Source: WOZL01 sp041678645 (GTDB lineage: Bacteria; Patescibacteriota; Dojkabacteria; SC72). Taken from it: a DNA stretch of 6,676 nt. Position numbers and translations under genes: made by a program. The DNA lies in contig JBAYNT010000030.1 of NCBI GenBank assembly GCA_041678645.1, positions 1 through 6,676 of the forward strand, read 5' to 3'. Positions 1 to 5,601 of this stretch are shown here, in pieces. How positions within the stretch are numbered: position 1 is the stretch's first letter; each line of letters starts with the position of its first letter. The notes under the pieces were generated by a model. That model was not told the DNA's origin. It saw only the letters and a program-made list of their open reading frames with translations, and ran no database searches.

Positions 1-59
1 TGTCTGTTTCTAAGAAGGCTCAAGAGGAAATCTTAAAAGCTGGCGGTAATATTAAATAA
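1..59 (+). CDS. rplO: 50S ribosomal protein L15, C-terminal end (partial)
   Basis: Only the last 18 codons are inside the window; the reading frame begins at base 3 and ends in TAA at 57-59. The tail reads SVSKKAQEEILKAGGNIK, which matches the typical end of bacterial L15, where an alanine-rich helix leads to a conserved Gly-Gly. L15 binds 23S rRNA in the large subunit and is normally encoded directly upstream of secY, as here (19 nt to the secY start). The identification rests on this short tail plus synteny, so it is good but not absolute. Nothing can be said about the rest of the protein. Confidence 0.85.
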   Translation, partial: SVSKKAQEEILKAGGNIK

Positions 60-78
60 GGTACTGTAAAAATTTATC

Positions 79-1344
79 ATGAAAAAGTTTTTTGAGAAAA
101 TCCAGAATCTCTGGAAAACTAAGGATATAAGAAAAAAGATAATATTCTCTATAATTATCCTTATTGTCTATCGTCTATTTGCAGCTGTCCCGGTTGTAGG
201 TATTCCAGCAGATGCCATAACTAAGCTCTTCGCGGGTAGTGAACTTGGAGATCTTTTAAGCACAGTGTCTGGGGGAGTGTTGGAGACAGCGTCTATTGTG
301 GCTATTGGTCTTACACCATATATTAATGCTTCTATTGTTTTCCAACTACTTGGTTCCGTAATACCCAAACTTGAGGAATTGCGTAAAGAAGGAGTTGAAG
401 GTAGAAAGAAAATTAGTATGTACACAAGACTACTTACTGTACCTTTAGCCATACTGCAATCTTTTGTTATCTACTCAACTCTAAGGGGTTTTGGTCTTGT
501 TGATCAATTGGATCCGTTAACATTAATAACTATGTCCGCGACGTTAACCGCAGGTTCTGTTGTTATGATGTGGCTTAGTGAGCTTATCTCTGAAGATGGT
601 TTAGGTGGAGGCTCTTCCTATCTTATATTTCTAGGAATAATTGCAGGAATCCCGGGAACCATAAGGAATAATCTAAGACTAATGGACAATTTACAAACTA
701 CCATATTCTTTCTCTTTGGGGTTATTCTTGTTGCAGCTGTGGTATATATTACCCAAGCTGAGAGAAGAATTACCACGCAGTATTCTCGCAGAGTAAGAGT
801 AGGAGGGGCTAAAGACAGCTATATTCCAATTAAACTTACACAAACGGGTGTTATGCCAGTCATCTTTGCTATCTCAATTCTCTCTTTCCCCCAACTAGTT
901 GCACAATTCCTAATTAGCAAAAATTATAGTGACAAGGTTACACAAATATCTCAGAAAACATTGGAATTATTGTCAGATAATGTTTTTAAAAATGTCTTAA
1001 CATTTGTATTAATAATAGCATTCTCTTTCTTCTATCTTTCTGTAGTATTTAATACAGAAGAGTTGGCGGAAAACCTACAAAAACAGGGAGCTTTTATCCC
1101 GGGGATTAGACCAGGTAAAACGACCTCTGATTACTTAAGAAAAGTTGCTCTTAGGCTTACTGCAGTTGGTGCTTTATTTTTAGCCACTATAGCTGTTTTG
1201 CCAAACTTATTAATATCCTCAGGGATTCTTACAACAACAATTGTCTCAGGTACAGGCCTCCTAATTGTCGTAAGTACAGTATTGGAAATAAAGAGGGAAA
1301 TAGAGTCAATGTCAGTCGTTAGAAGCTACGATAAATATCTCTAA
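79..1344 (+). CDS. secY: Preprotein translocase subunit SecY
   Basis: SecY is the membrane-embedded channel of the Sec translocon, which works with SecE and SecA to export and insert proteins. The 421 residues are normal for the family. Visible landmarks are TM1 at about residues 20-38, the plug region near 55-70, the TM2b segment TPYINASIVFQLL (79-91), the cytoplasmic loop QAERRITTQYSRR (226-238), the PGIRPGKTTSDYL loop (341-353) that contacts SecA or the ribosome, and the final TM with GTGLLIVVSTVLEIKREIE (391-409) followed by the cytoplasmic C-tail ending SYDKYL. Ten membrane segments can be placed. The ATG at 79 is the natural start, beginning with a basic amphipathic N-terminus; no Shine-Dalgarno sequence lies at a usable distance (an AAGG at 58-61 is 17 nt away). 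It follows rplO by 19 nt and very likely shares its transcript. No damage is seen. Confidence 0.98.
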   Translation: MKKFFEKIQNLWKTKDIRKKIIFSIIILIVYRLFAAVPVVGIPADAITKLFAGSELGDLLSTVSGGVLETASIVAIGLTPYINASIVFQLLGSVIPKLEELRKEGVEGRKKISMYTRLLTVPLAILQSFVIYSTLRGFGLVDQLDPLTLITMSATLTAGSVVMMWLSELISEDGLGGGSSYLIFLGIIAGIPGTIRNNLRLMDNLQTTIFFLFGVILVAAVVYITQAERRITTQYSRRVRVGGAKDSYIPIKLTQTGVMPVIFAISILSFPQLVAQFLISKNYSDKVTQISQKTLELLSDNVFKNVLTFVLIIAFSFFYLSVVFNTEELAENLQKQGAFIPGIRPGKTTSDYLRKVALRLTAVGALFLATIAVLPNLLISSGILTTTIVSGTGLLIVVSTVLEIKREIESMSVVRSYDKYL

Positions 1345-1366
1345 TATGCTATTATTAACGAGCATA
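1345..1366 (+). repeat. Small inverted repeat just after secY stop
   Basis: TATGCT (1345-1350) and AGCATA (1361-1366) are perfect reverse complements separated by 10 nt, starting on the base after the secY TAA. A 6-bp AU-rich RNA hairpin could form in the 48-nt secY-adk gap. There is no following T-run, so it does not look like an intrinsic terminator. It may be chance in AT-rich sequence, or a weak mRNA processing or spacing element. Confidence 0.25.
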
Positions 1367-1392
1367 AATAAAATGACTTCAATTGCAAAAGT

Positions 1393-2052
1393 ATGAGAAC
1401 AGTCCTTTTTCATGGTCCTTCCGGTTCTGGAAAAGACACGCAAGTGGACCTTTTAGTGAATGGCTATAACTTTGAAAATATTGGTACTGGAAGTATGTTT
1501 AGGGAGATGTACTCCCAGGGAGATATAGATGCAATAAAGGCGTACCAGTTCTGGTCAAAAGGAAAGTGGGTCCCAGATTCACTAACTTATACAATGCTTA
1601 AAAAGTGGATTAAGCAATTCGATCAAGAAAAAAACTGGGCCTTTGTATCAGTTGTAAGAAGTCGTGGGCAGGTGCCACTATTTGAAGAAGTGTTAGAAGG
1701 GGCCAATCGTACTTTAGATGCATTTGTACACTTTACTCTTTCTGAAGAAAACGCTATCGAGAGACTCTCCCTGAGGTGGGTCTGTCCCAATTGTGATGCT
1801 ATATATCATGAAAAACATAAGATAGAGAATGTAAGAGGGTATTGTGACAAATGTGGGACTAAACTGGTACAAAGAGAAGATGATAGTCCAGAAAGGATAA
1901 AGATGAGGATGAGGGAATATAATAAAACAATAGAACCCATAATTTATCATTACAAAGAAGAGGGTAACCTCATAGAGATAGATGCAACGCCGAGTATAGA
2001 AGAAATCCATAAAGTAGTTGTAGAAAAATTAAAACTAAACGAACTCACATAA
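1393..2052 (+). CDS. adk: Adenylate kinase family protein, divergent NMP-binding motif
   Basis: Adenylate kinase catalyses ATP + AMP = 2 ADP in the cytoplasm. The 219-residue protein has a P-loop GPSGSGKDTQ (8-17; the usual form is GxPGxGKGTQ), TGSMFR (32-37; usually TGDMFR), and a long LID domain with four cysteines (C131, C134, C151, C154) that should bind zinc. The basic residues expected from E. coli Adk are kept: R37 (R36), R89 (R88), Q93 (Q92), R124 (R119), R128 (R123), R161 (R156) and R172 (R167), with D163-D164 in REDD. The DGFPR motif is not kept: residues 85-89 read VSVVR, so the Asp corresponding to D84 is missing. Most likely it is still an Adk because the AMP- and ATP-contacting arginines remain, but altered metal handling or NMP preference is possible. 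Start ATG 1393 lies directly before the beta strand leading to the P-loop; no Shine-Dalgarno is seen. Its TAA stop abuts the next ATG. Confidence 0.9.
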   Translation: MRTVLFHGPSGSGKDTQVDLLVNGYNFENIGTGSMFREMYSQGDIDAIKAYQFWSKGKWVPDSLTYTMLKKWIKQFDQEKNWAFVSVVRSRGQVPLFEEVLEGANRTLDAFVHFTLSEENAIERLSLRWVCPNCDAIYHEKHKIENVRGYCDKCGTKLVQREDDSPERIKMRMREYNKTIEPIIYHYKEEGNLIEIDATPSIEEIHKVVVEKLKLNELT

Positions 2053-2658
2053 ATGAAAAAATGGTTAGTTAGACTAAACAAAGTAACCCTTCTGCTCACC
2101 CTATCAGACATTTTTACCTGGGGATCATTTGTAGTAATCTCTGCATTATCAGGAATATATCTTGCTGGTAAATTGGGTCAAGACACCGTAGAGTTTGTAG
2201 GCATAGGAACTGGAATATACTTTATCACTCGTGCTGTTTTTCAGATACCTATTGGGATATTAACAGACAGATTAAATAAAGATAAAGACGAGATAATTAT
2301 ACTTGCAATCGGCTCTATCTTAGCGGGTACACCCTACCTATTCTATCCTCATATAACTGAGCCTTGGCACTATTTCCTTCTTCAGTTTGTATTTGGCTTT
2401 GGGATATCTCTAAACGTTGTTAATTGGAGAAAACTATTTGCCCTTAATATAAGAGAGGGTATGGAGGGTAAAGAATATGCCTTCTATGACTCTGCTCTGA
2501 GCATCTCCACTGCAATAATAAGCATATTGCTTGGTATAATCGCTAATATAAGCGATAAGCACTTCGATATGGTAATGACACTATCTGGAATTGTTATGAT
2601 GTTAGCGTCTGCTTGGATCCTCCTCATATTTAAAGTAAAAAACAGAAAGAGCAGATAA
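2053..2658 (+). CDS. Half-size MFS-like membrane protein (6 TM)
   Basis: I recognise the fold type but not a specific family or substrate. The 201 residues contain six hydrophobic segments at about 12-37, 46-70, 79-98, 105-125, 144-165 and 173-194. The loop after segment 2 carries GILTDRLNKDK (68-78), matching MFS motif A (GxxxDRxxxK) between TM2 and TM3, so this corresponds to the N-terminal half of a 12-TM, roughly 400-residue transporter. It has a positively charged cytoplasmic N-terminus (MKKWLVRLNK) and a basic C-terminus (KVKNRKSR), consistent with a finished protein having both ends inside. No second half follows, since 163 nt of non-coding sequence come next. It begins immediately after the adk TAA (no gap), so it is probably co-translated with adk. 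It occupies the place where map is often found. It could work as a homodimer, pair with another half elsewhere, or be a remnant. Transport function is inference. Confidence 0.75.
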   Translation: MKKWLVRLNKVTLLLTLSDIFTWGSFVVISALSGIYLAGKLGQDTVEFVGIGTGIYFITRAVFQIPIGILTDRLNKDKDEIIILAIGSILAGTPYLFYPHITEPWHYFLLQFVFGFGISLNVVNWRKLFALNIREGMEGKEYAFYDSALSISTAIISILLGIIANISDKHFDMVMTLSGIVMMLASAWILLIFKVKNRKSR

Positions 2659-2694
2659 AAATGAATTTATCGATATGTATTGAATAGTTATGTA

Positions 2695-2741
2695 ATATCT
2701 GGTATTCTTACACCGTTTCCGAGTGGTTATCTACCAGGTAT
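2695..2741 (+). repeat. Imperfect stem-loop between MFS-like gene and infA promoter
   Basis: ATATCTGGTA (2695-2704) pairs with TACCAGGTAT (2732-2741) over 10 bp with one G-U wobble in RNA, leaving a 27-nt loop. Inside the loop TGGT (2724-2727) can pair with ACCA (2733-2736), so two mutually exclusive hairpins share the same 3' arm. No T-run follows, so it is not a standard intrinsic terminator. It lies in the 3' UTR of the upstream operon and 18 nt before the infA -35 box. It may be an mRNA end or processing element, or chance. Confidence 0.35.
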
Positions 2742-2758
2742 AAATACTCAAAAAATCT

Positions 2759-2787
2759 TTGAATTATGAGCAATACTTTGATATAAT
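2759..2787 (+). promoter_or_regulatory. Sigma70-type promoter for infA operon
   Basis: The -35 box is TTGAAT (2759-2764, 4 of 6 consensus), the spacer is exactly 17 bp, and the -10 is a perfect TATAAT (2782-2787). TG at 2779-2780 makes it an extended -10 (TGA-TATAAT). The predicted start of transcription is about A2794, giving a leader of roughly 28 nt before infA. It sits in the only sizeable gap between genes in the window, exactly where the alpha-like operon begins. Position, spacing and motif quality together make this a strong prediction. Confidence 0.8.
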
Positions 2788-2796
2788 CACTGGACA

Positions 2797-2814
2797 CATT
2801 TAGTTAACTAAATG
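2797..2814 (+). promoter_or_regulatory. Perfect 18-bp palindrome, candidate operator or leader hairpin
   Basis: CATTTAGTTAACTAAATG is its own reverse complement across all 18 bases, centred at about +11/+12 from the predicted transcription start and ending 7 nt before the infA ATG. As DNA it has the form of a dimeric repressor site placed to block promoter escape. As RNA it would be a 7-bp stem (CAUUUAG/CUAAAUG) with a UUAA loop close to the start codon. A chance perfect 18-bp palindrome somewhere in a window of this size and composition is expected only a few percent of the time. The binding factor is unknown. Confidence 0.55.
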
Positions 2815-2821
2815 CTTTTGG

Positions 2822-3055
2822 ATGGCGAAAGATACAAAACAGATATTTGAATTTGAAGGAGTGGTGAAGGAATCTCTACCAGGTACGAAATTTACAGTAG
2901 AGATAGAGGCAGACGGTAAAAAGCATGAAGTTATGGGATATCTTTCTGGAAAGATGAGAATGCATTACATTAGAATTCTAGAAGGAGATAAAGTTAAGAT
3001 AGAAATGACTCCATATGATAAGAGTCAAGGTAGAATTACATATAGATATAAATAA
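2822..3055 (+). CDS. infA: Translation initiation factor IF-1
   Basis: IF-1 binds the A site of the 30S subunit during initiation and helps IF-2 and IF-3 select the start site. The 77 residues form one S1-like OB fold. Family landmarks are FEGVVKESLPGTKFTVEIE (11-29), LSGKMRMHYIRILEGDKV (41-58) and the ending PYDKSQGRITYRYK (64-77). It is about five residues longer than the usual 72, from a slightly longer N-terminus (MAKDTKQIFEFEG) and a longer turn at EADGKKHE. The start at 2822 gives the expected MAKD beginning; an ATG at 2812 is out of frame. It is the first gene after the promoter and palindrome, and there is no Shine-Dalgarno sequence in its leader of about 28 nt. Only 2 nt separate its stop from rpmJ. 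Confidence 0.98.
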   Translation: MAKDTKQIFEFEGVVKESLPGTKFTVEIEADGKKHEVMGYLSGKMRMHYIRILEGDKVKIEMTPYDKSQGRITYRYK

Positions 3056-3057
3056 AT

Positions 3058-3174
3058 ATGAAAGTTAAGGCCTCTGTAAAAAAAATATGTTCAGATTGTT
3101 ACACAGTGACAAGAAAAGGTCGCGTATATGTTTACTGTAGAAAAAACCCTAAGCATAAGCAGAGACAGGGCTAA
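3058..3174 (+). CDS. rpmJ: 50S ribosomal protein L36
   Basis: This 38-residue gene begins MKVKASVKKICSDCYTV and ends NPKHKQRQG, matching L36, the smallest large-subunit protein, which binds 23S rRNA near the peptidyl transferase side. The zinc ribbon is complete: C11, C14, C27 and H33, so this is the zinc-binding (C+) form. Relative to typical L36 (about 37 residues) it is essentially full length; the middle has VYVYC where VMVIC is usual. It starts 2 nt after the infA stop and ends 20 nt before rpsM, the standard infA-rpmJ-rpsM order. No Shine-Dalgarno is present, so translational coupling to infA is plausible. Confidence 0.97.
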   Translation: MKVKASVKKICSDCYTVTRKGRVYVYCRKNPKHKQRQG

Positions 3175-3194
3175 TTAATATTTTTCTTTTAAAT

Positions 3195-3578
3195 ATGGCA
3201 AGAATAGCAGGTGTAGAAATAACAAATGATAAGAAGATATGGGTCTCCTTGCAGGAGATTTATGGTGTTGGTGAAAATAAAGCAAAAGAGATTTGCAAAG
3301 GAACTAAAATTGATGAAAATACAATAGTTGGGGATATGTCAGAAGATGATCTAGATAAGGTGAGGGCATACCTTGACAAGAACTTGCAAACAGAAGGTGA
3401 ACTTAGGCAAAAGGAATTTAGGGACATTAAGAGATTGAAAGATATTAGAAGCTATAGAGGTCTTAGGCATAAGCTAGGATTACCAGTTAGAGGTCAGAGA
3501 ACTAGGCATAATGCACATACTAGAAAAGGTAAGAGTAAGCCTGTCGGAGGATTAAAACATAAGTTAGAAAAGACATAG
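3195..3578 (+). CDS. rpsM: 30S ribosomal protein S13
   Basis: S13 sits in the head of the small subunit, contacts S19 and forms bridges to the large subunit and P-site tRNA. The 127 residues are normal length. The N-terminal MARIAGVEI, the helix-turn-helix stretch IYGVGENKAKEIC (22-34), and the C-terminal signature SYRGLRHKLGLPVRGQRTR (86-104) with the basic tail are all present. The stretch GQRTRHNAHTRKGK has His where the family often has Ala-Arg spacing, a minor variant. The stop is TAG, the only non-TAA stop among those seen. The start follows a T-rich spacer (ATTTTTCTTTTAAAT) with no Shine-Dalgarno. It ends 5 nt before rpsK. Confidence 0.98.
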   Translation: MARIAGVEITNDKKIWVSLQEIYGVGENKAKEICKGTKIDENTIVGDMSEDDLDKVRAYLDKNLQTEGELRQKEFRDIKRLKDIRSYRGLRHKLGLPVRGQRTRHNAHTRKGKSKPVGGLKHKLEKT

Positions 3579-3583
3579 TCTAA

Positions 3584-3985
3584 ATGGCAAAGAAAGCAAC
3601 AAGTACAAAAAATAAAAAAGTTGTAAGTAAGAGGAAGGTTGAAAGAGGTATGGCTATGATCCAAGCATCTTTTAACAATACAATAGTCACATTAACAGAC
3701 GAGGAGGGCAATGCACTAATTCAGGGAAGTCCCGCAGTGGTTGGCTTTGGTGGTGCACGAAGGAGTACGGCATTTGCTGCAACTAAAGCGGCTCAAGATA
3801 CAGCCCAAAAGGCTATTAAAAAGTTTGGATTAAAAGAGGTGAAAGTTTTTGTTAAAGGTCCAGGATCTGGTAGGAATGCTGCAGTTAAGGGACTTGATGC
3901 TGCAGGTCTAAGGATTACACATCTAGCAGACAGGACACCTATACCACATAATGGATGCATGCCAAGGAAGGCACCTAGAAACTAA
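3584..3985 (+). CDS. rpsK: 30S ribosomal protein S11
   Basis: S11 is in the platform of the 30S subunit beside S7, S18 and 16S rRNA near the E site. The 133-residue protein has a lysine-rich N-terminal tail (1-22), then the conserved IQASFNNTIVTLTD (26-39), GFGGARRSTAFAA (54-66), VKGPGSGRNAAVKGL (90-104) and TPIPHNGC (118-125). The Asn-Gly of HNG, the site of isoaspartate formation in some bacteria, is kept. The last residues MPRKAPRN differ from the usual RPPKKRRV-type tail. The start ATG at 3584 lies 5 nt after the rpsM stop; an internal Met at 23 would remove the basic tail and is less likely. Probably translationally coupled to rpsM. Confidence 0.97.
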   Translation: MAKKATSTKNKKVVSKRKVERGMAMIQASFNNTIVTLTDEEGNALIQGSPAVVGFGGARRSTAFAATKAAQDTAQKAIKKFGLKEVKVFVKGPGSGRNAAVKGLDAAGLRITHLADRTPIPHNGCMPRKAPRN

Positions 3986-4002
3986 TATATTAAAAATTTT
4001 TA

Positions 4003-4614
4003 ATGGGAAGATATACTGGGCCAAAAGGAAAATTAAGTAGAAGAGAGGGTGTAAACCTGCACCTTAAGGGAACTAGATCATTTTCTGATAAGAACGCATT
4101 AAACAGAAAACCATTTGTCCCAGGGCAACACGGTACTGAAAGGAGACAAAGGTTATCTGATTACGGTGTTCATCTTAGAGAAAAACAGAAAGTAAAGAGG
4201 ACATACGGGATGAGAGAAAAGCAGTTTAAGAATGTTTATAAAGAGGCAGATAGAAGATCTAAGGTAAATAATTCAGACAAGGGTTTAGAGTTCTTAAGAA
4301 TGTTAGAATCAAGGCTGGACAACATCGCTTATTATGCAGGATTTGCTCCTTCAAGGGCAGCCGCAAGACAAGCCATAGTTCATGGACATGTGTTAGTAAA
4401 TGGTCAGAAACTAGACATCCCTTCCTATGAAGTTAATGAGGGAGATTCAATTGAGATTAAAATGGCGAAACTTGCCCCAGTCGAGAAACTCTTCCCTGTG
4501 CCTGCATGGATAGAGGCTAAAGGAACCAAGGCTAAGATGGCAAGGTTGCCGGTTAGAGATGAGATCGATGAAGGTATTAGAGAAAACCTTGTTATAGAGT
4601 TCTATTCTAGATAA
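4003..4614 (+). CDS. rpsD: 30S ribosomal protein S4
   Basis: S4 is a primary 16S rRNA-binding protein that nucleates assembly of the 30S body. The 203 residues are full length. The N-terminal part (MGRYTGPKGKLSRREG, PFVPGQHG at 37-44, LREKQKVKRTYG at 58-69) has no cysteines, so it is the zinc-free form. The S4 RNA-binding domain spans about 104-160 with ESRLDNIAYYAGFAPSR and ARQAIVHGHVLVNG. The C-terminus ENLVIEFYSR is the standard ending. In E. coli S4 also autoregulates the alpha operon by binding an mRNA pseudoknot; no comparable long leader is present here. It begins 17 nt after rpsK behind an AT-only spacer that ends in TAAAAATTTTTA, with no Shine-Dalgarno. Confidence 0.98.
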   Translation: MGRYTGPKGKLSRREGVNLHLKGTRSFSDKNALNRKPFVPGQHGTERRQRLSDYGVHLREKQKVKRTYGMREKQFKNVYKEADRRSKVNNSDKGLEFLRMLESRLDNIAYYAGFAPSRAAARQAIVHGHVLVNGQKLDIPSYEVNEGDSIEIKMAKLAPVEKLFPVPAWIEAKGTKAKMARLPVRDEIDEGIRENLVIEFYSR

Positions 4615-4631
4615 TTTGTTTTAATATATAT

Positions 4632-5597
4632 ATGGAAGCTTTTAAAGATATAAAGGTAATAATAAAAGACGAGGAGAAGAATTTTGGGCTGTTTGAAATT
4701 TCTCCTTTACCAAGAGGCTATGGACATACACTAGGTAATGCCCTAAGAAGGATCCTCTATTCTAGTCTTCCTGGGGCAGGAATTACATCTGTGAAAATAA
4801 AAGGTGCAAAGCATGAATATTCTACTTTAGAGGGTGTAAAAGAGGATGTCTTGAGCATAATTCTCAGCCTTAAAGAGTTGAAGTTTATCACTCACAAAGA
4901 TGAGCCACAGATTTGTAAGATTAAAGTAAGTGGTGAAAGAAAAGTAACAACTGATGATATTGAATTCTTAGGTGATGTTGAGCTTTCTTCTGAGAAAAGA
5001 GATATTGCCACACTTACAGATGCAGGTGCGGAGCTTGAGATAGAATTTACAGTAGAGAGAGGTATTGGATATAAAGATGTTAAGAATGTTGATAGGCCTG
5101 AAGCAGGGATTATTCCATTAGATTGTGATTTTACCCCTATAGAAAGAGTTAGCCTTTCTGTCGAGCAAGCTAGAAAAGGTCAGAGAACAGACTTAGATGC
5201 TGTAGTAATTGGTGTATATACCGACGGAAGTATTGAACCTAAAGAGGCGCTTTTGGAATCCGCAAAGATATTACAAGAGTTTGCCGGGAAAGTAATGATC
5301 GCTATGGGTATGGCACAAAAAGAAGTTGAGCAGTTAGCAGATGCCTCAACGGCTGTTGAGACTGAAGAAGACCTATCAGAGGATGAAAATGAAGTACATG
5401 GTTGGAAGATCGAAGAATTACCTATATCTAAAAGATCAAAGTCTGGATTACTATCTGGGGGATACAAGACAGTAGGAGATTTGCAGGATACCACTAAATC
5501 AGACCTTTTGAATCTACAAGGATTTGGTAATAAGTCATTAAACGAGGTAGTCGAGCTATTGAGCGAATATGGAGTTAATATTAAATCGGAAGAATAA
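4632..5597 (+). CDS. rpoA: DNA-directed RNA polymerase subunit alpha
   Basis: Alpha dimerises to seed RNA polymerase assembly, and its C-terminal domain contacts UP-element DNA and activators. The 321 residues are close to the usual 310-330. The N-terminal domain (about 1-230) has GHTLGNALRRILYSSLPG (31-48), the dimer and beta-contact motif, and the DRPEAGIIPLDCDFTPIERV region (154-173). An acidic linker follows (about 238-255, TEEDLSEDENE), then the C-terminal domain (256-318) with helix-hairpin-helix GFGNKSLNEV. Compared with E. coli, R265 is R268, K298 is K301 and S299 is S302, but N268 is replaced by S271 and C269 by G272. It starts 17 nt after rpsD behind TTTTAATATATAT with no Shine-Dalgarno. 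It ends 4 nt before rplQ. Confidence 0.98.
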   Translation: MEAFKDIKVIIKDEEKNFGLFEISPLPRGYGHTLGNALRRILYSSLPGAGITSVKIKGAKHEYSTLEGVKEDVLSIILSLKELKFITHKDEPQICKIKVSGERKVTTDDIEFLGDVELSSEKRDIATLTDAGAELEIEFTVERGIGYKDVKNVDRPEAGIIPLDCDFTPIERVSLSVEQARKGQRTDLDAVVIGVYTDGSIEPKEALLESAKILQEFAGKVMIAMGMAQKEVEQLADASTAVETEEDLSEDENEVHGWKIEELPISKRSKSGLLSGGYKTVGDLQDTTKSDLLNLQGFGNKSLNEVVELLSEYGVNIKSEE

Positions 5598-5601
5598 TTA
5601 A

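Noticed and set aside
168..452. 94-codon minus-strand ORF opposite secY
   Set aside because: It lies wholly inside secY, its translation is Ser/Pro/Ile-rich without any recognisable domain, and the + strand gene is unambiguous.
1345..1366. Terminator after secY
   Set aside because: The 6-bp stem is AU-rich with a 10-nt loop and no T-run; adk follows 48 nt after the secY stop and is normally co-transcribed.
1714..2010. 98-codon minus-strand ORF opposite adk
   Set aside because: It is antisense to the LID and C-terminal part of adk; the Phe/Tyr-rich translation reflects the complement of Lys/Glu codons.
2661..2687. Eight-codon ORF (MNLSICIE) after the MFS-like gene
   Set aside because: It is too short, with no ribosome binding site and no homology signal.
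2701..2736. Possible tRNA fragment (GTTTCCGAGTGGTT)
   Set aside because: No acceptor stem, anticodon arm or T-loop GTTCGA can be placed around it.
3990..4003. 14-bp palindrome TTAAAAATTTTTAA before rpsD
   Set aside because: It is made only of A and T in an AT-rich spacer and is readily explained by composition; it does not have the information content of the 2797-2814 site.
4618..4645. Alternating TATATATATA before rpoA as a -10 promoter element
   Set aside because: No -35 element sits at a suitable distance, and the 17-nt gap lies inside a tightly packed operon.
5180..5494. 104-codon minus-strand ORF opposite rpoA
   Set aside because: It is a serine-rich shadow of the acidic linker and CTD of RpoA, with no support as a gene.
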